Source of the DNA: Acidobacteriota bacterium
GTDB lineage: Bacteria > Acidobacteriota > Aminicenantia > Aminicenantales > Saccharicenantaceae
Length of the DNA stretch: 64,000 bases
Reading direction: 5' to 3'
Assembly: GCA_022711665.1 (NCBI GenBank)
Contig: JAKLEN010000003.1
Location: 62,001 to 126,000 of the forward strand
Part shown: positions 8,053 to 16,167 of the stretch, one piece after another
How positions within the stretch are numbered: the stretch's first letter is position 1
How the letters are laid out: every line of letters begins with the position of its first letter
Made by a program: the position numbers and the translations under genes
The notes under the pieces: model-generated
What the model was told of the DNA's origin: nothing
The model's input: the letters and a program-made list of their open reading frames with translations, nothing else
The model's database searches: none

Positions 8053-8742
8053 ATGAGTTCCATCAAGAAAATAGCTACGCTGTCCCTTAGCCTGATCCTC
8101 ATGGCCGGTTTTGCCGGCACCGTGGGCTGCCAGAAGAAGGCCGAACAGCCCGCCGCCGAGACCGTCCAGGCCGTCACCGAGTTCGAGGGGGTCGTCCGGG
8201 CCGCGCTCGGCCGGTACATGTACCTCTCGACCGCCCAGGGCTTCGACATCGTTCTGCCCGGCTTCGACGCGGCCACGCTCGCCGGCAAGACCATCAAGGT
8301 CAAGGGCAACCTGCTGGCCGACCACCCGCCCGTCTTCCTGGCCGACAGCGTCGAGAGCGGCGGCCAGACCGTCTATACCCGCAGCCAGGAATTCCAGGCC
8401 GAGGACTTCATCGAGATGAAGGATCGCGAAGCCATCCCGGCCCTGGCCATCTCGGGCATCAACGCGTCCGAGGATTGGGAAGGCAAGACCCAGGGCAAGG
8501 TCTTCGGCAAGCTGGTCAAGGGCGACGTGAACTATATCGCCCTGTCGGACGCCAAGGGCAAGGAATTGGCCCGGGTCATCGTCGATTCCGTCAGCACCTA
8601 TTCGAACTACTACATCCAGAAGCTGCGGCTGTTCAACGAGTTCTGGTTCTACCTCACCGTCAAGGACAGCGTGGACAAGAAGGCCCGGCCGCGGAACAGG
8701 GAGATCTTCCACGCCGCGGTCATCGGCGTCGGCCTGTACTGA
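8053..8742 (+). CDS. Hypothetical lipoprotein
   Basis: ATG at 8053 is chosen because GGAGGTAG lies six bases upstream; an in-frame ATG at 8038 lacks such a site. The 229-residue product begins MSSIKKIATL, has a hydrophobic segment and a probable lipobox ending GTVGC, followed by a short acidic linker. The mature part reads as beta-strand rich (FEGVVRAALGRYMYLSTAQG, TIKVKGNLLADHPPVFLADSV) and contains two OB-like or tOB-like segments, one in each half, but I recognise no named family. It has its own promoter and a strong terminator, so it is transcribed alone. Confidence 0.75.
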   Translation: MSSIKKIATLSLSLILMAGFAGTVGCQKKAEQPAAETVQAVTEFEGVVRAALGRYMYLSTAQGFDIVLPGFDAATLAGKTIKVKGNLLADHPPVFLADSVESGGQTVYTRSQEFQAEDFIEMKDREAIPALAISGINASEDWEGKTQGKVFGKLVKGDVNYIALSDAKGKELARVIVDSVSTYSNYYIQKLRLFNEFWFYLTVKDSVDKKARPRNREIFHAAVIGVGLY

Positions 8743-8767
8743 TCGTTTCGTCGCACCGAGTCGCACA

Positions 8768-8801
8768 GGGGACGGCCCCGCGGGGTCGTCCCCTTTTTTT
8801 T
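8768..8801 (+). terminator. Strong rho-independent terminator
   Basis: GGGGAC (8768-8773) pairs with GTCCCC (8788-8793), with further GC pairs inside. Eight T residues follow directly at 8794-8801. A dispersed repeat begins immediately after the T run. Confidence 0.85.
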
Positions 8802-8806
8802 ACCCA

Positions 8807-8897
8807 ACTCCCATCTCCTGGATTCCCTCTTGCGGCGGCGATGTGCCGGCGCGGAGCCAAGCTGGAGAGAGGGATTCTCCCGGAAATGGGAGAAGAA
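8807..8897. repeat. Terminator-associated inverted-end repeat, copy 1 (short interior)
   Basis: The left end (ACTCCCATCTCC, then GATTCCCTCT) and right end (AGAGGGATTCTCCC, then ATGGGAGAAGAA) are imperfect reverse complements flanking a roughly 35-base interior (GCGGCGGCGATG ... GGAGCCAAGC). Related copies lie at 42349-42541, 47590-47665, 55648-55738 and 62750-63119. The element starts just after a terminator T-tract and ends seven bases before the stop codon of the convergent isomerase gene. Confidence 0.8.
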
Positions 8898-8903
8898 CCT
8901 GTT

Positions 8904-10598
8904 TCAGGCCAGGATCGAGGACAGGGCGGCCAGGGCTGGCTCGACGGGCCCGCCGATCTCGAACATCAGGATGCGGCGCCCCTTTTCCGTGAGCGCCAGG
9001 GCGTCCCCCTCGGCCTGGGCGGCGAACAGGGCCCCGAAATCCGCCGCCGGCCGGACGATGCCCGGCACCGCGGGGATGGGCGTCGCGGGCAGCCCCGACG
9101 CGGCCAGGATCAGGAACAGGCCCCGGTTGCCGTCGCCCTTGTGGAGCTGGCCGGTCGAGTGGAGATAGCGAGGCCCGGTCCCGACCGTGACCGGCAGGCC
9201 GGTCTTCAGGCGCAGGCCGGCGGCCAGGGCGGCGACCAGCCCATCGACCGACGGCCGCTGGGGCAGGAAGGCGAGCACGGCCAGGTAATCCCCCTCGCGG
9301 CGTCCGGCCAGGAAGCTGGCCAGGGCGTCCTCCGGCTTGTCCGCCCGGCCGGGACGGACGACCCGGAGAGCGGCGGCCCCGGTCCCGAGGCCTGGCCCGG
9401 ACGGCCCGGCGATGGCGGGGCGGGACAAAAGCTCCCGCGTTTTCTTCTTGGTCGATTCGACGTCGGGCTGGTCGAAGGGATTTATCCCCATCAGGCGGCC
9501 GGCGACGGCCGTGGCGAATTCCCAGAGGAAGAAATGTCCGGCCAGGTCATAGGGGTCTTCGAAGGCGATGCGGACTGACGGCGCAGCCGGCCCGTCGCTC
9601 CCTGGACGTGCCGGCCTCGGGGACGGGCCGGCCGCCGGGCCGATCTCGACAAGCAGGCGGTCGGGTCCGCCGCCGGTCCCCGGCTTGTCCTCGATCACCG
9701 GGAGGATGCCCCGGCCCTCCTTGCCGGTGCTCTCGGCGACGAGCTGCTCGAGCCAGGCGCCGAGCGGCCGCAGCCGCGGCGGCAGCGCCAGGACGAGCTT
9801 GTCGCGGCCCGCCATGGCGGCCGCGCCCAGGAAGGCTCCCAGGCGGGCGCCGGGGTTGTCCGCGGCGGAGAGAACGCGGCAGGCCTCGGCCATGGCCCGG
9901 GCCGGGGCCAGGAGCCGATCGATGTCGAGGCCCTTGAGCGCGGCCGGGACGAGCCCGAAGGCCGAAAGCGCCGAGAACCGGCCGCCGATGTCCGGCCGGC
10001 CGTGAAAGACGCGCCGGAACCCGAGATCCCGGGCCAGGGCCTCGAGCGGCGTTCCCGGGTCGGTGACGGCGGCGAAGCGGCCGCCGGCGTGGCCGCTCCC
10101 GAGGACCGCGCGGGCCCGGTCGTAGAAATATGAGAGCAAGGCGGCCGCTTCGGCGGTCGTGCCCGATTTCGAGGAGATCAGGAACAAGGTCGTCCCGGGA
10201 TCGAGCCGGGCCCCGGCCGCGGCCACCGCGCCGGGCTCGGTCGTGTCCAGGACCTCGATCTCCAGCGCCCCGGGGGCCGTCCGGAAGAGGCGGGCGAAGA
10301 CCTCGGGGGCCAGGCTGGAGCCGCCCATGCCCAGGACCACGGCCCGGCGGAACCCGACGCCGCGGACGGACGCGGCGAAGGACTGGAGGTCGGGGGCGTC
10401 GGCCCGGGCGGTTGCGGGCGCGTCCAGCCAGCCCAGGCGGTTGGAGATCTCCCGGTCCTCTTCTTTCCAGACCGTCCAGTCCCGGTCCCAGATGCGTCGG
10501 ACGGCCCGGTCCCGGTCGAGGGCGGCCAGGGCGGCTTCGAACGCGGGTCCGAGCGTCCCAAGATCGACGGGCCGGATGTCGAGGGAAGAGATGCTCAT
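8904..10598 (-). CDS. pgi: Glucose-6-phosphate isomerase
   Basis: This 564-residue protein carries two sugar-isomerase (SIS) folds: VVLGMGGSSLAPEVF and FLISSKSGTTAEA in the first half, then the phosphoglucose isomerase block HGRPDIGGRFSALSAFGLVP, with a Glu/Lys-containing C-terminal half (ESTGKEGRGILPV, ESTKKKTRELL). It would interconvert glucose-6-phosphate and fructose-6-phosphate in the cytosol. The sequence resembles the isomerase half of transaldolase-isomerase fusions found in several phyla, but here no transaldolase domain is attached. A promoter on the minus strand (10625-10653) precedes it and AAAGGGACC serves as ribosome binding site. Confidence 0.9.
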   Translation of the reverse strand: MSISSLDIRPVDLGTLGPAFEAALAALDRDRAVRRIWDRDWTVWKEEDREISNRLGWLDAPATARADAPDLQSFAASVRGVGFRRAVVLGMGGSSLAPEVFARLFRTAPGALEIEVLDTTEPGAVAAAGARLDPGTTLFLISSKSGTTAEAAALLSYFYDRARAVLGSGHAGGRFAAVTDPGTPLEALARDLGFRRVFHGRPDIGGRFSALSAFGLVPAALKGLDIDRLLAPARAMAEACRVLSAADNPGARLGAFLGAAAMAGRDKLVLALPPRLRPLGAWLEQLVAESTGKEGRGILPVIEDKPGTGGGPDRLLVEIGPAAGPSPRPARPGSDGPAAPSVRIAFEDPYDLAGHFFLWEFATAVAGRLMGINPFDQPDVESTKKKTRELLSRPAIAGPSGPGLGTGAAALRVVRPGRADKPEDALASFLAGRREGDYLAVLAFLPQRPSVDGLVAALAAGLRLKTGLPVTVGTGPRYLHSTGQLHKGDGNRGLFLILAASGLPATPIPAVPGIVRPAADFGALFAAQAEGDALALTEKGRRILMFEIGGPVEPALAALSSILA

Positions 10599-10624
10599 GA
10601 GAGGGTCCCTTTCAGGCCGCCGGG

Positions 10625-10653
10625 ATTATACCAACTCCGGGCCGGCCGGACAA
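10625..10653 (-). promoter_or_regulatory. Promoter of pgi
   Basis: On the minus strand TTGTCC (10653-10648), a 17-base spacer and a perfect TATAAT (10630-10625) lie about 27 bases before the pgi start codon. Confidence 0.65.
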
Positions 10654-10732
10654 AGGCCTTGATTATTTCCTCCGGATTCCGGAAGATAGAGGACTCGAGG
10701 GAGCCGCACTCAGTCACCCCGGAGGCCCGCCC

Positions 10733-12067
10733 ATGACCAACGCCGAGACGGCCGCGCCCGTCGGCTTTTTCCACCCGACCCGTCCGTTCTACCGCTTCGC
10801 CAACCTGCTGTTCATCTCGTCGCTGTCGTTCGGCAGCTACTTCGCCTATGACATCATCGGGGCCATCGCCCCCTCGCTCATCGACGAGCTCAAGGCAGCC
10901 CGGGCGACCGTCGGCACGATGAACACGATGTACAGCATCGCCGCCATCCTCGTGGTCCTGTTCGGCGGCATGCTGATCGACCGGCTGGGCACGCGCAAGG
11001 CCAGCATCATCTTTTCCGTGCTGGTCCTGGCGGGAGCGGCCATCGTCTGGCAGGCCCGGAGCATCCCGCTCATCTTCCTGGGCCGCTTCGTCTTCGGGGC
11101 CGGCTCCGAGCCACTCATCGTCGCCCAGAGCGCCATGCTGGCCCGCTGGTTCAAGAACAAGGAGATGGCCATGGCCTTCGGCGTCCAGCTGACTGTCAGC
11201 CGGCTGGGCTCGCTCTTCGCCTTCAACACCGGGGAACTGTTCTCCAGCTACTTCGGCAGCTTCCGCTACGCCCTGCTGGCCGCTGTCCTGGCCTGCGGCC
11301 TGTCGCTACTGGGCAACATCGGCTACATCATCCTCGACAAGCGCGGCGAAAAAGCCCTCAACCTGCGCAACGAGAGCGCCGGCGACAAGATCGTCTTCAA
11401 GGACATCAAGGAGTTCCGGCCGACCTTCTGGTACATCACGGCCCTCTGCTTCACCTTCTATGCGGCCGTCTTCCCCTTCCAAAGCCTGTCGACCGACTTC
11501 TTCGTCACCAAGTGGGGCATCGCCCGGACGGCCGCGGCCGGCGGCGGCTTCCTGGCCCAGGTCTTCAACAACCTCGTCCATATCTTCAGTACGGCCGGCG
11601 GCATCACCAGCATCATCATCTTCGCCTCGATGCTCCTGGCCCCGTTCGCGGGACGCCTGGTCGACCGGGTCGGCAAGAGGGCCCAGTTCATGATCGCCGG
11701 GGCCCTGCTCCTAATCCCCTGCCACCTGGCCATGGGGCTGACGAAGATCTACCCCGTCTACCCGATGGTCCTGCTCGGCTTCGCCTTCGTCCTGGTGCCG
11801 GCGGCCCTGTGGCCGTCCGTGCCGCTCATCGTCCGGTCGGAGCGGGTTGGGACGGCCTTCGGGCTGATGACGGCCATCCAGAACATCGGCCTGGGCCTCT
11901 TCCCGCTCCTCAACGGGCTGCTGCGGGACAAGACGGGGTCCTATGTCGCCAGCCAATTCATGTTCGCCGGGCTGGGCCTCGTCGGCCTGACCTTCGCCCT
12001 GCTGCTCGGCCGGGCCGACCGGCGCGAGGGCGGGGTGCTGGGCAGGCCGCAGCAGGCGAAGGCCTGA
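10733..12067 (+). CDS. Major facilitator transporter, MFSD1-like
   Basis: The 444-residue product has about twelve hydrophobic segments. It carries the MFS loop signature after helix 2 (GGMLIDRLGTRKAS) and its counterpart in the second half (GRLVDRVGKRAQF). Segments GAGSEPLIVAQSAMLARWFKNKEMAMAFG and the N-terminal FGSYFAYDIIGAIAPSL resemble the MFSD1 group, whose animal member exports dipeptides from lysosomes; bacterial relatives are uncharacterised. It would be an inner-membrane secondary transporter. Substrate is unknown. Start ATG follows CCGGAGGCC. It is a stand-alone gene. Confidence 0.85.
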   Translation: MTNAETAAPVGFFHPTRPFYRFANLLFISSLSFGSYFAYDIIGAIAPSLIDELKAARATVGTMNTMYSIAAILVVLFGGMLIDRLGTRKASIIFSVLVLAGAAIVWQARSIPLIFLGRFVFGAGSEPLIVAQSAMLARWFKNKEMAMAFGVQLTVSRLGSLFAFNTGELFSSYFGSFRYALLAAVLACGLSLLGNIGYIILDKRGEKALNLRNESAGDKIVFKDIKEFRPTFWYITALCFTFYAAVFPFQSLSTDFFVTKWGIARTAAAGGGFLAQVFNNLVHIFSTAGGITSIIIFASMLLAPFAGRLVDRVGKRAQFMIAGALLLIPCHLAMGLTKIYPVYPMVLLGFAFVLVPAALWPSVPLIVRSERVGTAFGLMTAIQNIGLGLFPLLNGLLRDKTGSYVASQFMFAGLGLVGLTFALLLGRADRREGGVLGRPQQAKA

Positions 12068-12165
12068 GCGCGCCGGGCGGGCAAGCCGGGGGGAGTGACG
12101 GACGCCGACGCCTCGCGTCCCGGCAGGAACGATCCGGTCCGGGCGGGTCGGGGGAACGGGGCGGG

Positions 12166-12324
12166 TCAGGGCTTCTTGGCCAGCTCGGCCTTGCTCTTGC
12201 GCCGCATGTCGGCCGCGTGGGCGCGCTTGTAGGTCTGGATGTCGACGAAGCGCCCCTTGCTGTCGCGCACGGCGTAGAGCTTGGTTCCCGTGGAGCTGCG
12301 GTGCGTGGTCCTCTTCATTGGCAT
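12166..12324 (-). CDS. Small basic conserved protein (52 aa)
   Basis: ATG at 12324 is chosen because AAAGGAGGA ends four bases before it; the frame extends farther upstream but without any start signal. The product begins MPMKRTTHRSSTGTKLYAVRD and continues with GRFVDIQTYKRAHAADMRRKSKAE. This resembles small Lys/Arg-rich proteins of unknown role that are widespread in bacteria. Its charge and size suggest nucleic-acid binding, but this is inference. A clean promoter at 12407-12435 gives a leader of about 75 bases. Confidence 0.75.
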   Translation of the reverse strand: MPMKRTTHRSSTGTKLYAVRDSKGRFVDIQTYKRAHAADMRRKSKAELAKKP

Positions 12325-12406
12325 GACTCCTCCTTTATGGTTCGCTGACTGGACGTCTTTCCCATCGCCGGCCGGATGACGGCTCGCTGCGTTCTCTGCT
12401 GGGCCC

Positions 12407-12435
12407 AGCATAAACCAGCGTTCCGGGGATGTCAA
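12407..12435 (-). promoter_or_regulatory. Promoter of the 52-aa gene
   Basis: On the minus strand a perfect TTGACA (12435-12430), a 17-base spacer and TATGCT (12412-12407). Its -35 box is 14 bases from the -35 box of the divergent HAD promoter. Confidence 0.65.
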
Positions 12436-12449
12436 CCAGCGAAGGCGGT

Positions 12450-12478
12450 TTGCCCCGGCCTGGCTTTTCTGCTATAAA
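12450..12478 (+). promoter_or_regulatory. Promoter of the HAD phosphatase gene
   Basis: TTGCCC (12450-12455), a 17-base spacer and TATAAA (12473-12478), followed by an AAGGAGG ribosome binding site at 12501-12507. Confidence 0.65.
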
Positions 12479-12516
12479 GGCCCTTCCCGCCGCGTGGCCG
12501 AAGGAGGCCGAAGACC

Positions 12517-13125
12517 GTGATCCGTGCCGTCATCTCCGACCTGGGCAAGGTCGTGCTCTGGTTCGACAACGCCATCTTCCTGCGCCAGCTGGCCGAGCGG
12601 GCCGGCCGGCCTTTCGCCGACGTCAAGGCCGCCGCCCACGGCGACATCGGGCTGCTGCAGCGGTTCGACGCCGGGGCCGTCACGCCGGCCGGCTTCCGGG
12701 ACGAGGTCCTGGCAAGGATCGGGGCGGACGTCCCCTACGACGAGTTCTACCGGATGTACAACGACATCTTCACCCCGAATCCCGCGGCGATAGAGGTCCT
12801 GGCCCGGGTCAAGGCGGCCGGCCTGAAGCTGCTGCTGCTGTCGAACACGGACCCGGAGCGGTTCGGCTTCGTCCGCCGGCGCTTCCCCGAGGTCGGCCTC
12901 TTCGACGCCTTCGTCCTGTCCTACGAGCTCAAGCTGCTCAAGCCCGACCCGGCCATCTATCGGGCCGCGGCCCGGGCGGCCGGCTGCGCGCCGGCCGAGT
13001 GCGCCTTCATCGATGACATGGAGGAGAACGTCGCCGGCGCGGCGGCGGCCGGCCTGTCGGCCGTCCTCTACCGGCCCGGCACCGACCTGGCGGCCGAGCT
13101 GAAGAAGCTGGGCCTGCGGCTCTAA
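12517..13125 (+). CDS. HAD-superfamily hydrolase (YihX-like phosphatase)
   Basis: The GTG at 12517 lies nine bases after AAGGAGG. The 202-residue cytosolic protein has the four HAD motifs: the nucleophile Asp8 in ISDLGKVV, the motif II Ser in LLLSNTDPERF, the Lys in KLLKPDPAIYRAAA, and acidic motif IV in CAFIDDMEENV. The DLG form of motif I, with Gly in place of the usual second Asp, is normal for the YihX/epoxide-hydrolase N-domain group of sugar-phosphate phosphatases. The exact substrate is unknown. It is convergent with the YjbQ gene, 18 bases away. Confidence 0.87.
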   Translation: MIRAVISDLGKVVLWFDNAIFLRQLAERAGRPFADVKAAAHGDIGLLQRFDAGAVTPAGFRDEVLARIGADVPYDEFYRMYNDIFTPNPAAIEVLARVKAAGLKLLLLSNTDPERFGFVRRRFPEVGLFDAFVLSYELKLLKPDPAIYRAAARAAGCAPAECAFIDDMEENVAGAAAAGLSAVLYRPGTDLAAELKKLGLRL

Positions 13126-13143
13126 GAGCGGGTCGACCCCGTC

Positions 13144-13536
13144 CTATCCGACGATCTGGACCCAGGCCTGACGCGTCCGCGGCCCGTCGAATTCGCAGAA
13201 AAAGATCCCCTGCCATGTCCCGAGCCGCAGCCGGCCGTCTTCGACGAGGAGCGTGGCCGAGGAGCCGACGAGCGCGGCCTTGACGTGGGCCGGAGAGTTC
13301 CCCTCGCTGTGGGCGTAGGGGAGGCCGTCGGGCGCGATCTTCCGCAGGACCAGGGCCAGGTCGGTCCGGACGTCCGGGTCGGCGTTCTCGTTGACGGCGA
13401 TCCCGGCCGTGGTGTGGGGCACGGCCACGACGCAGAGGCCGTTCTTGACGCCCGACGCGGCCACCAGCCGCTCGATCTCGGCCGTCAGGTCGACGAAATC
13501 CTCCCGCCCGCGGGTCTTGATCTCGATACTATTCAT
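13144..13536 (-). CDS. YjbQ family protein (UPF0047)
   Basis: This 130-residue protein matches YjbQ throughout: VPHTTAGIAVNENADPDVRTDL, the histidine motif YAHSEGNSPAHVKAALVGSS, and GTWQGIFFCEFDGPR. Members form trimers with a conserved His/Glu/Asp cluster and are reported to have weak thiamine-phosphate synthase activity; the true physiological role is unsettled. It is transcribed away from nrdD, and both promoters must lie in the 259-base divergent intergenic region. Confidence 0.9.
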   Translation of the reverse strand: MNSIEIKTRGREDFVDLTAEIERLVAASGVKNGLCVVAVPHTTAGIAVNENADPDVRTDLALVLRKIAPDGLPYAHSEGNSPAHVKAALVGSSATLLVEDGRLRLGTWQGIFFCEFDGPRTRQAWVQIVG

Positions 13537-13575
13537 CGGCGCCTCAATAACTTAAAAAATTCTCCGGAAAGACCC

Positions 13576-13604
13576 TTGACAAGGCATTTTTCGAGGTGTA
13601 AAGT
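13576..13604 (+). promoter_or_regulatory. Promoter of the nrdD operon
   Basis: A perfect TTGACA (13576-13581), a 17-base spacer and TAAAGT (13599-13604). The start would be about 185 bases before the nrdD ATG. Confidence 0.55.
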
Positions 13605-13795
13605 TTCCCTCGGAAAATACAACATTTAGTATTTTTCTCGCGAGGGTTGCACAAGATATGGGATAAGGCCATAAAGCGTTTCGCTTTTGCCATGGTTTCT
13701 AAGTGTGCCGATTTTAGCACACCGGCGAGGGCATTCCCAGGCTTGTGAGCCGGGCGGAAAAGGGAGCAGGACGAGGGAGAAGGAGGAGGGTTCCA
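13605..13795 (+). promoter_or_regulatory. Long nrdD leader with three inverted repeats
   Basis: The leader holds AAAATAC (13614-13620) paired with GTATTTT (13629-13635), AAAGCG (13673-13678) with CGCTTT (13682-13687), and GTGTGC (13703-13708) with GCACAC (13717-13722). The first, just downstream of the predicted start, could be an operator; the other two look like small RNA hairpins. No known riboswitch was recognised, and no clear NrdR box pair was found. Confidence 0.4.
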
Positions 13796-15868
13796 ATGGT
13801 CAGTGCTGTCGGCCGGATCAAAAAGCGGGATGGAACGGTCGCCGATTTCAACCAGGACAAGATCACCAGCGCCATCCGCAAGGCCATGGCCTCGGAGGGA
13901 ATCACAGATCCCGCCGTCGCCAAGACCGCCTCGGACATCGTCTGCTTCATGATCGAGGAGAAGTTCGGCGGGTACACCATCCCCTCGGTCGAGCAGATCC
14001 AGGACATCGTGGAAATGGTCCTCATGAAGCAGGGCTACCACGAGGTCGCCAAGTCCTACATCCTCTACCGCGAGAAGCACAAGGGCCTGCGCGAGGCCAA
14101 GAAGATCGGCCTCAACCTCGAGCGCCTGGTCAAGGACTACCTCAACAATTCCGACTGGAAGATCCGCGAGAACTCGAACGAAGGCGTCCAGAGCTTCGCC
14201 GGCCTCAACGCCCGCGTCTCCGGCGAGGTCCTGTCGCATTTCGCCCTCAACCAGATCTACACCGAGCGGGCCAAGAAGGCCCATGAAGAGGGCGAGTTCC
14301 ACATCCACGATCTTAGCTACCCCATCGTCGGCTACTGCGCCGGCTGGTCGCTCGAGAACCTCATCCGCAAGGGCTTCGGCCACGTCCCCAACCAGGTCCA
14401 CTCCAATCCGGCCAAGCACCTCGACACCCTGACCCTGCACATGGTCAATTACATCGGCACGATGCAGGCCGAGTTCGCCGGGGCCCAGGCCTTCTCCAGC
14501 GTCGACACTTTGCTCGCCCCCTTCGTCCGCCACGACCGGCTGACCTACGAGGACGTCAAGCAGGACATGCAGAAGCTCATCTTCGGCCTCAACGTGCCCT
14601 GCCGCTGGGGCTGGCAGACGCCCTTCTCCAACCTGACCTTCGACTGGACGATCCCCGAGGACATGAAGGCCAAGCGGGCGGTCGTCGGCGGCGAGGAGCT
14701 CGAGACCTGCTACGGCGACTACCAGAAGGAGGTCGACTGGATCAACCAGGCCTTCCTCGAGATCATGATCGAGGGCGATCTCAAGGGCCGGGTCTTCACC
14801 TTCCCCATCCCCACCTACAACCTGAGCAAGGAGTTCGACTGGGATTCGCCCAAGGCCAATCTCCTCTTCGATGCCACGGCCAAGTACGGCATACCGTACT
14901 TCCAGAACTATATCGGCACGAACATGAACCCCGGCGACATCCGGGCCATGTGCTGCCGTCTCAACCTCGACCAGCGCGAGCTCATGCGCCGGCCGGGGAG
15001 CATCTGGGGCCCCGGCGACTCGACGGGCTCGATCGGCGTCGTGACCATCAACCTCAACCGGGCCGCCTTCGAGGCCACGTCGAAGGAGGATTTCTTCGGC
15101 AAGCTCAAGGAGCTCATGACCGTCGCCAAGGGCACTCTCGAGACCAAGCGCGAGATCGTCAACAACATGCTCGAGAAGGGCATGATGCCCTACACCAAGG
15201 TCTATCTCGGCCACTTCGACAATCACTTCTCGACGATCGGCATCTGCGGCATGCACGAGGCCTGCATGAACTTCCTGCACAAGGGCATCGGCACGCCGGA
15301 GGGCCGCGAGTTCGCCGTCGAGACCCTCCACTACATGCGCGGCGTCCTGCGGGAGCTCCAGGAAGAGACGGGCCACCTATACAACCTCGAGGCCACGCCG
15401 GCCGAATCGACGTCCTACCGCCTGGCCCGGCTCGACCGCCAGAAGTACCCCCGGATCTATACCTCGGGCACGGAGAAGCACCCCTATCTCTCGAACTCGA
15501 CCCAGCTCAACGTCGACGCCACCCGCGACATCTTCGAGGCCATCCAGCACCAGGGCGAGCTCCAGGCCCTCTACACCGGCGGGACGATCTTCCACGCCTT
15601 CCTGCCCGAGGCCATCGACGGCGAGACCTGCAAGAAGCTCGTTCAGCGGATCGCCCAGACCAAGCTGCCGTATTTCTCGATCACGCCGACGTTCAGCGTC
15701 TGCATGAACCACGGCTATATCCGCGGCCAGCATTTCGCCTGCCCCGACTGCGGCGATGAGACCGAGGTCTACAGCCGCATCGTCGGCTACATGCGGCCGG
15801 TCCGGACCTGGAACGACGGCAAGCAGCAGGAGTTCAAGGACCGGGCGACCTACGACAAGATCGGCTGA
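13796..15868 (+). CDS. nrdD: Anaerobic (class III) ribonucleoside-triphosphate reductase
   Basis: ATG at 13796 follows GAAGGAGGAGGG; an upstream GTG at 13745 in the same frame lacks a site. The 690-residue enzyme has an N-terminal ATP-cone (residues about 3-95, VGRIKKRDGTVADFNQDKI), the catalytic barrel, a zinc-binding cysteine set near the C-terminus (CMNHG and CPDCG) and the glycyl-radical loop RIVGYMRPV. It reduces ribonucleotides to deoxyribonucleotides without oxygen, using a radical made by NrdG encoded two genes downstream. Oxygen would destroy the radical, so the operon indicates growth under anoxia. It leads the nrdD-glutaredoxin-nrdG-dut cluster. Confidence 0.96.
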   Translation: MVSAVGRIKKRDGTVADFNQDKITSAIRKAMASEGITDPAVAKTASDIVCFMIEEKFGGYTIPSVEQIQDIVEMVLMKQGYHEVAKSYILYREKHKGLREAKKIGLNLERLVKDYLNNSDWKIRENSNEGVQSFAGLNARVSGEVLSHFALNQIYTERAKKAHEEGEFHIHDLSYPIVGYCAGWSLENLIRKGFGHVPNQVHSNPAKHLDTLTLHMVNYIGTMQAEFAGAQAFSSVDTLLAPFVRHDRLTYEDVKQDMQKLIFGLNVPCRWGWQTPFSNLTFDWTIPEDMKAKRAVVGGEELETCYGDYQKEVDWINQAFLEIMIEGDLKGRVFTFPIPTYNLSKEFDWDSPKANLLFDATAKYGIPYFQNYIGTNMNPGDIRAMCCRLNLDQRELMRRPGSIWGPGDSTGSIGVVTINLNRAAFEATSKEDFFGKLKELMTVAKGTLETKREIVNNMLEKGMMPYTKVYLGHFDNHFSTIGICGMHEACMNFLHKGIGTPEGREFAVETLHYMRGVLRELQEETGHLYNLEATPAESTSYRLARLDRQKYPRIYTSGTEKHPYLSNSTQLNVDATRDIFEAIQHQGELQALYTGGTIFHAFLPEAIDGETCKKLVQRIAQTKLPYFSITPTFSVCMNHGYIRGQHFACPDCGDETEVYSRIVGYMRPVRTWNDGKQQEFKDRATYDKIG

Positions 15869-15900
15869 GACCGGCGGACTTACAAAGAGGCGGTGATTCC

Positions 15901-16167
15901 ATGGATTATCTGCTTTTCAGCTATCCCAACTGCGCCAAGTGCGAGGCCCTGAAGAAGCGGCTGGCCGAGACCGAGATCTCTTACCAGGAATACGGCCTGA
16001 CCACGCCCCCGGGCAAGGCCAAGATCCGCGAGTTCATCAACGTCATCAAGCGCGACGATTCGGGGGCCATCAAGCTGCCGACCCTGGTCGCCCACACCCA
16101 GGGCATCGTCCGGGCCGTGCTCAACTCGGCCGAGGAGTTCGACGGGTGGCTGAGATCAAGGGGATAG
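15901..16167 (+). CDS. Glutaredoxin-like thiol protein of the nrd operon
   Basis: This 88-residue thioredoxin-fold protein starts MDYLLFSYPNCAKCEALKKRL, with the redox pair CAKC at residues 11-14, and has a cis-proline in IKLPTLV near residue 62. It is NrdH-like in size. Its place between nrdD and nrdG suggests it delivers electrons to the reductase or its activase, although many NrdD enzymes use formate; which applies here cannot be decided from sequence. GAGGCGGTGATTCC precedes the start. Its 3' end overlaps nrdG by 22 bases. Confidence 0.85.
   Translation: MDYLLFSYPNCAKCEALKKRLAETEISYQEYGLTTPPGKAKIREFINVIKRDDSGAIKLPTLVAHTQGIVRAVLNSAEEFDGWLRSRG

Noticed and set aside
13605..13795. Cobalamin or other known riboswitch before nrdD
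   Set aside because: No B12 box or other known riboswitch core was found; only short unrelated hairpins are visible.
13745..13795. Upstream GTG start for nrdD adding 17 residues
   Set aside because: The added segment is Arg/Gly-rich, lacks a ribosome binding site and precedes the conserved ATP-cone, while the ATG at 13796 has GAAGGAGGAGGG at good spacing.
13544..15376. 610-codon open frame opposite nrdD
   Set aside because: nrdD is certain from its ATP-cone and glycyl-radical motif. The antisense frame is acidic low-complexity sequence without family features.
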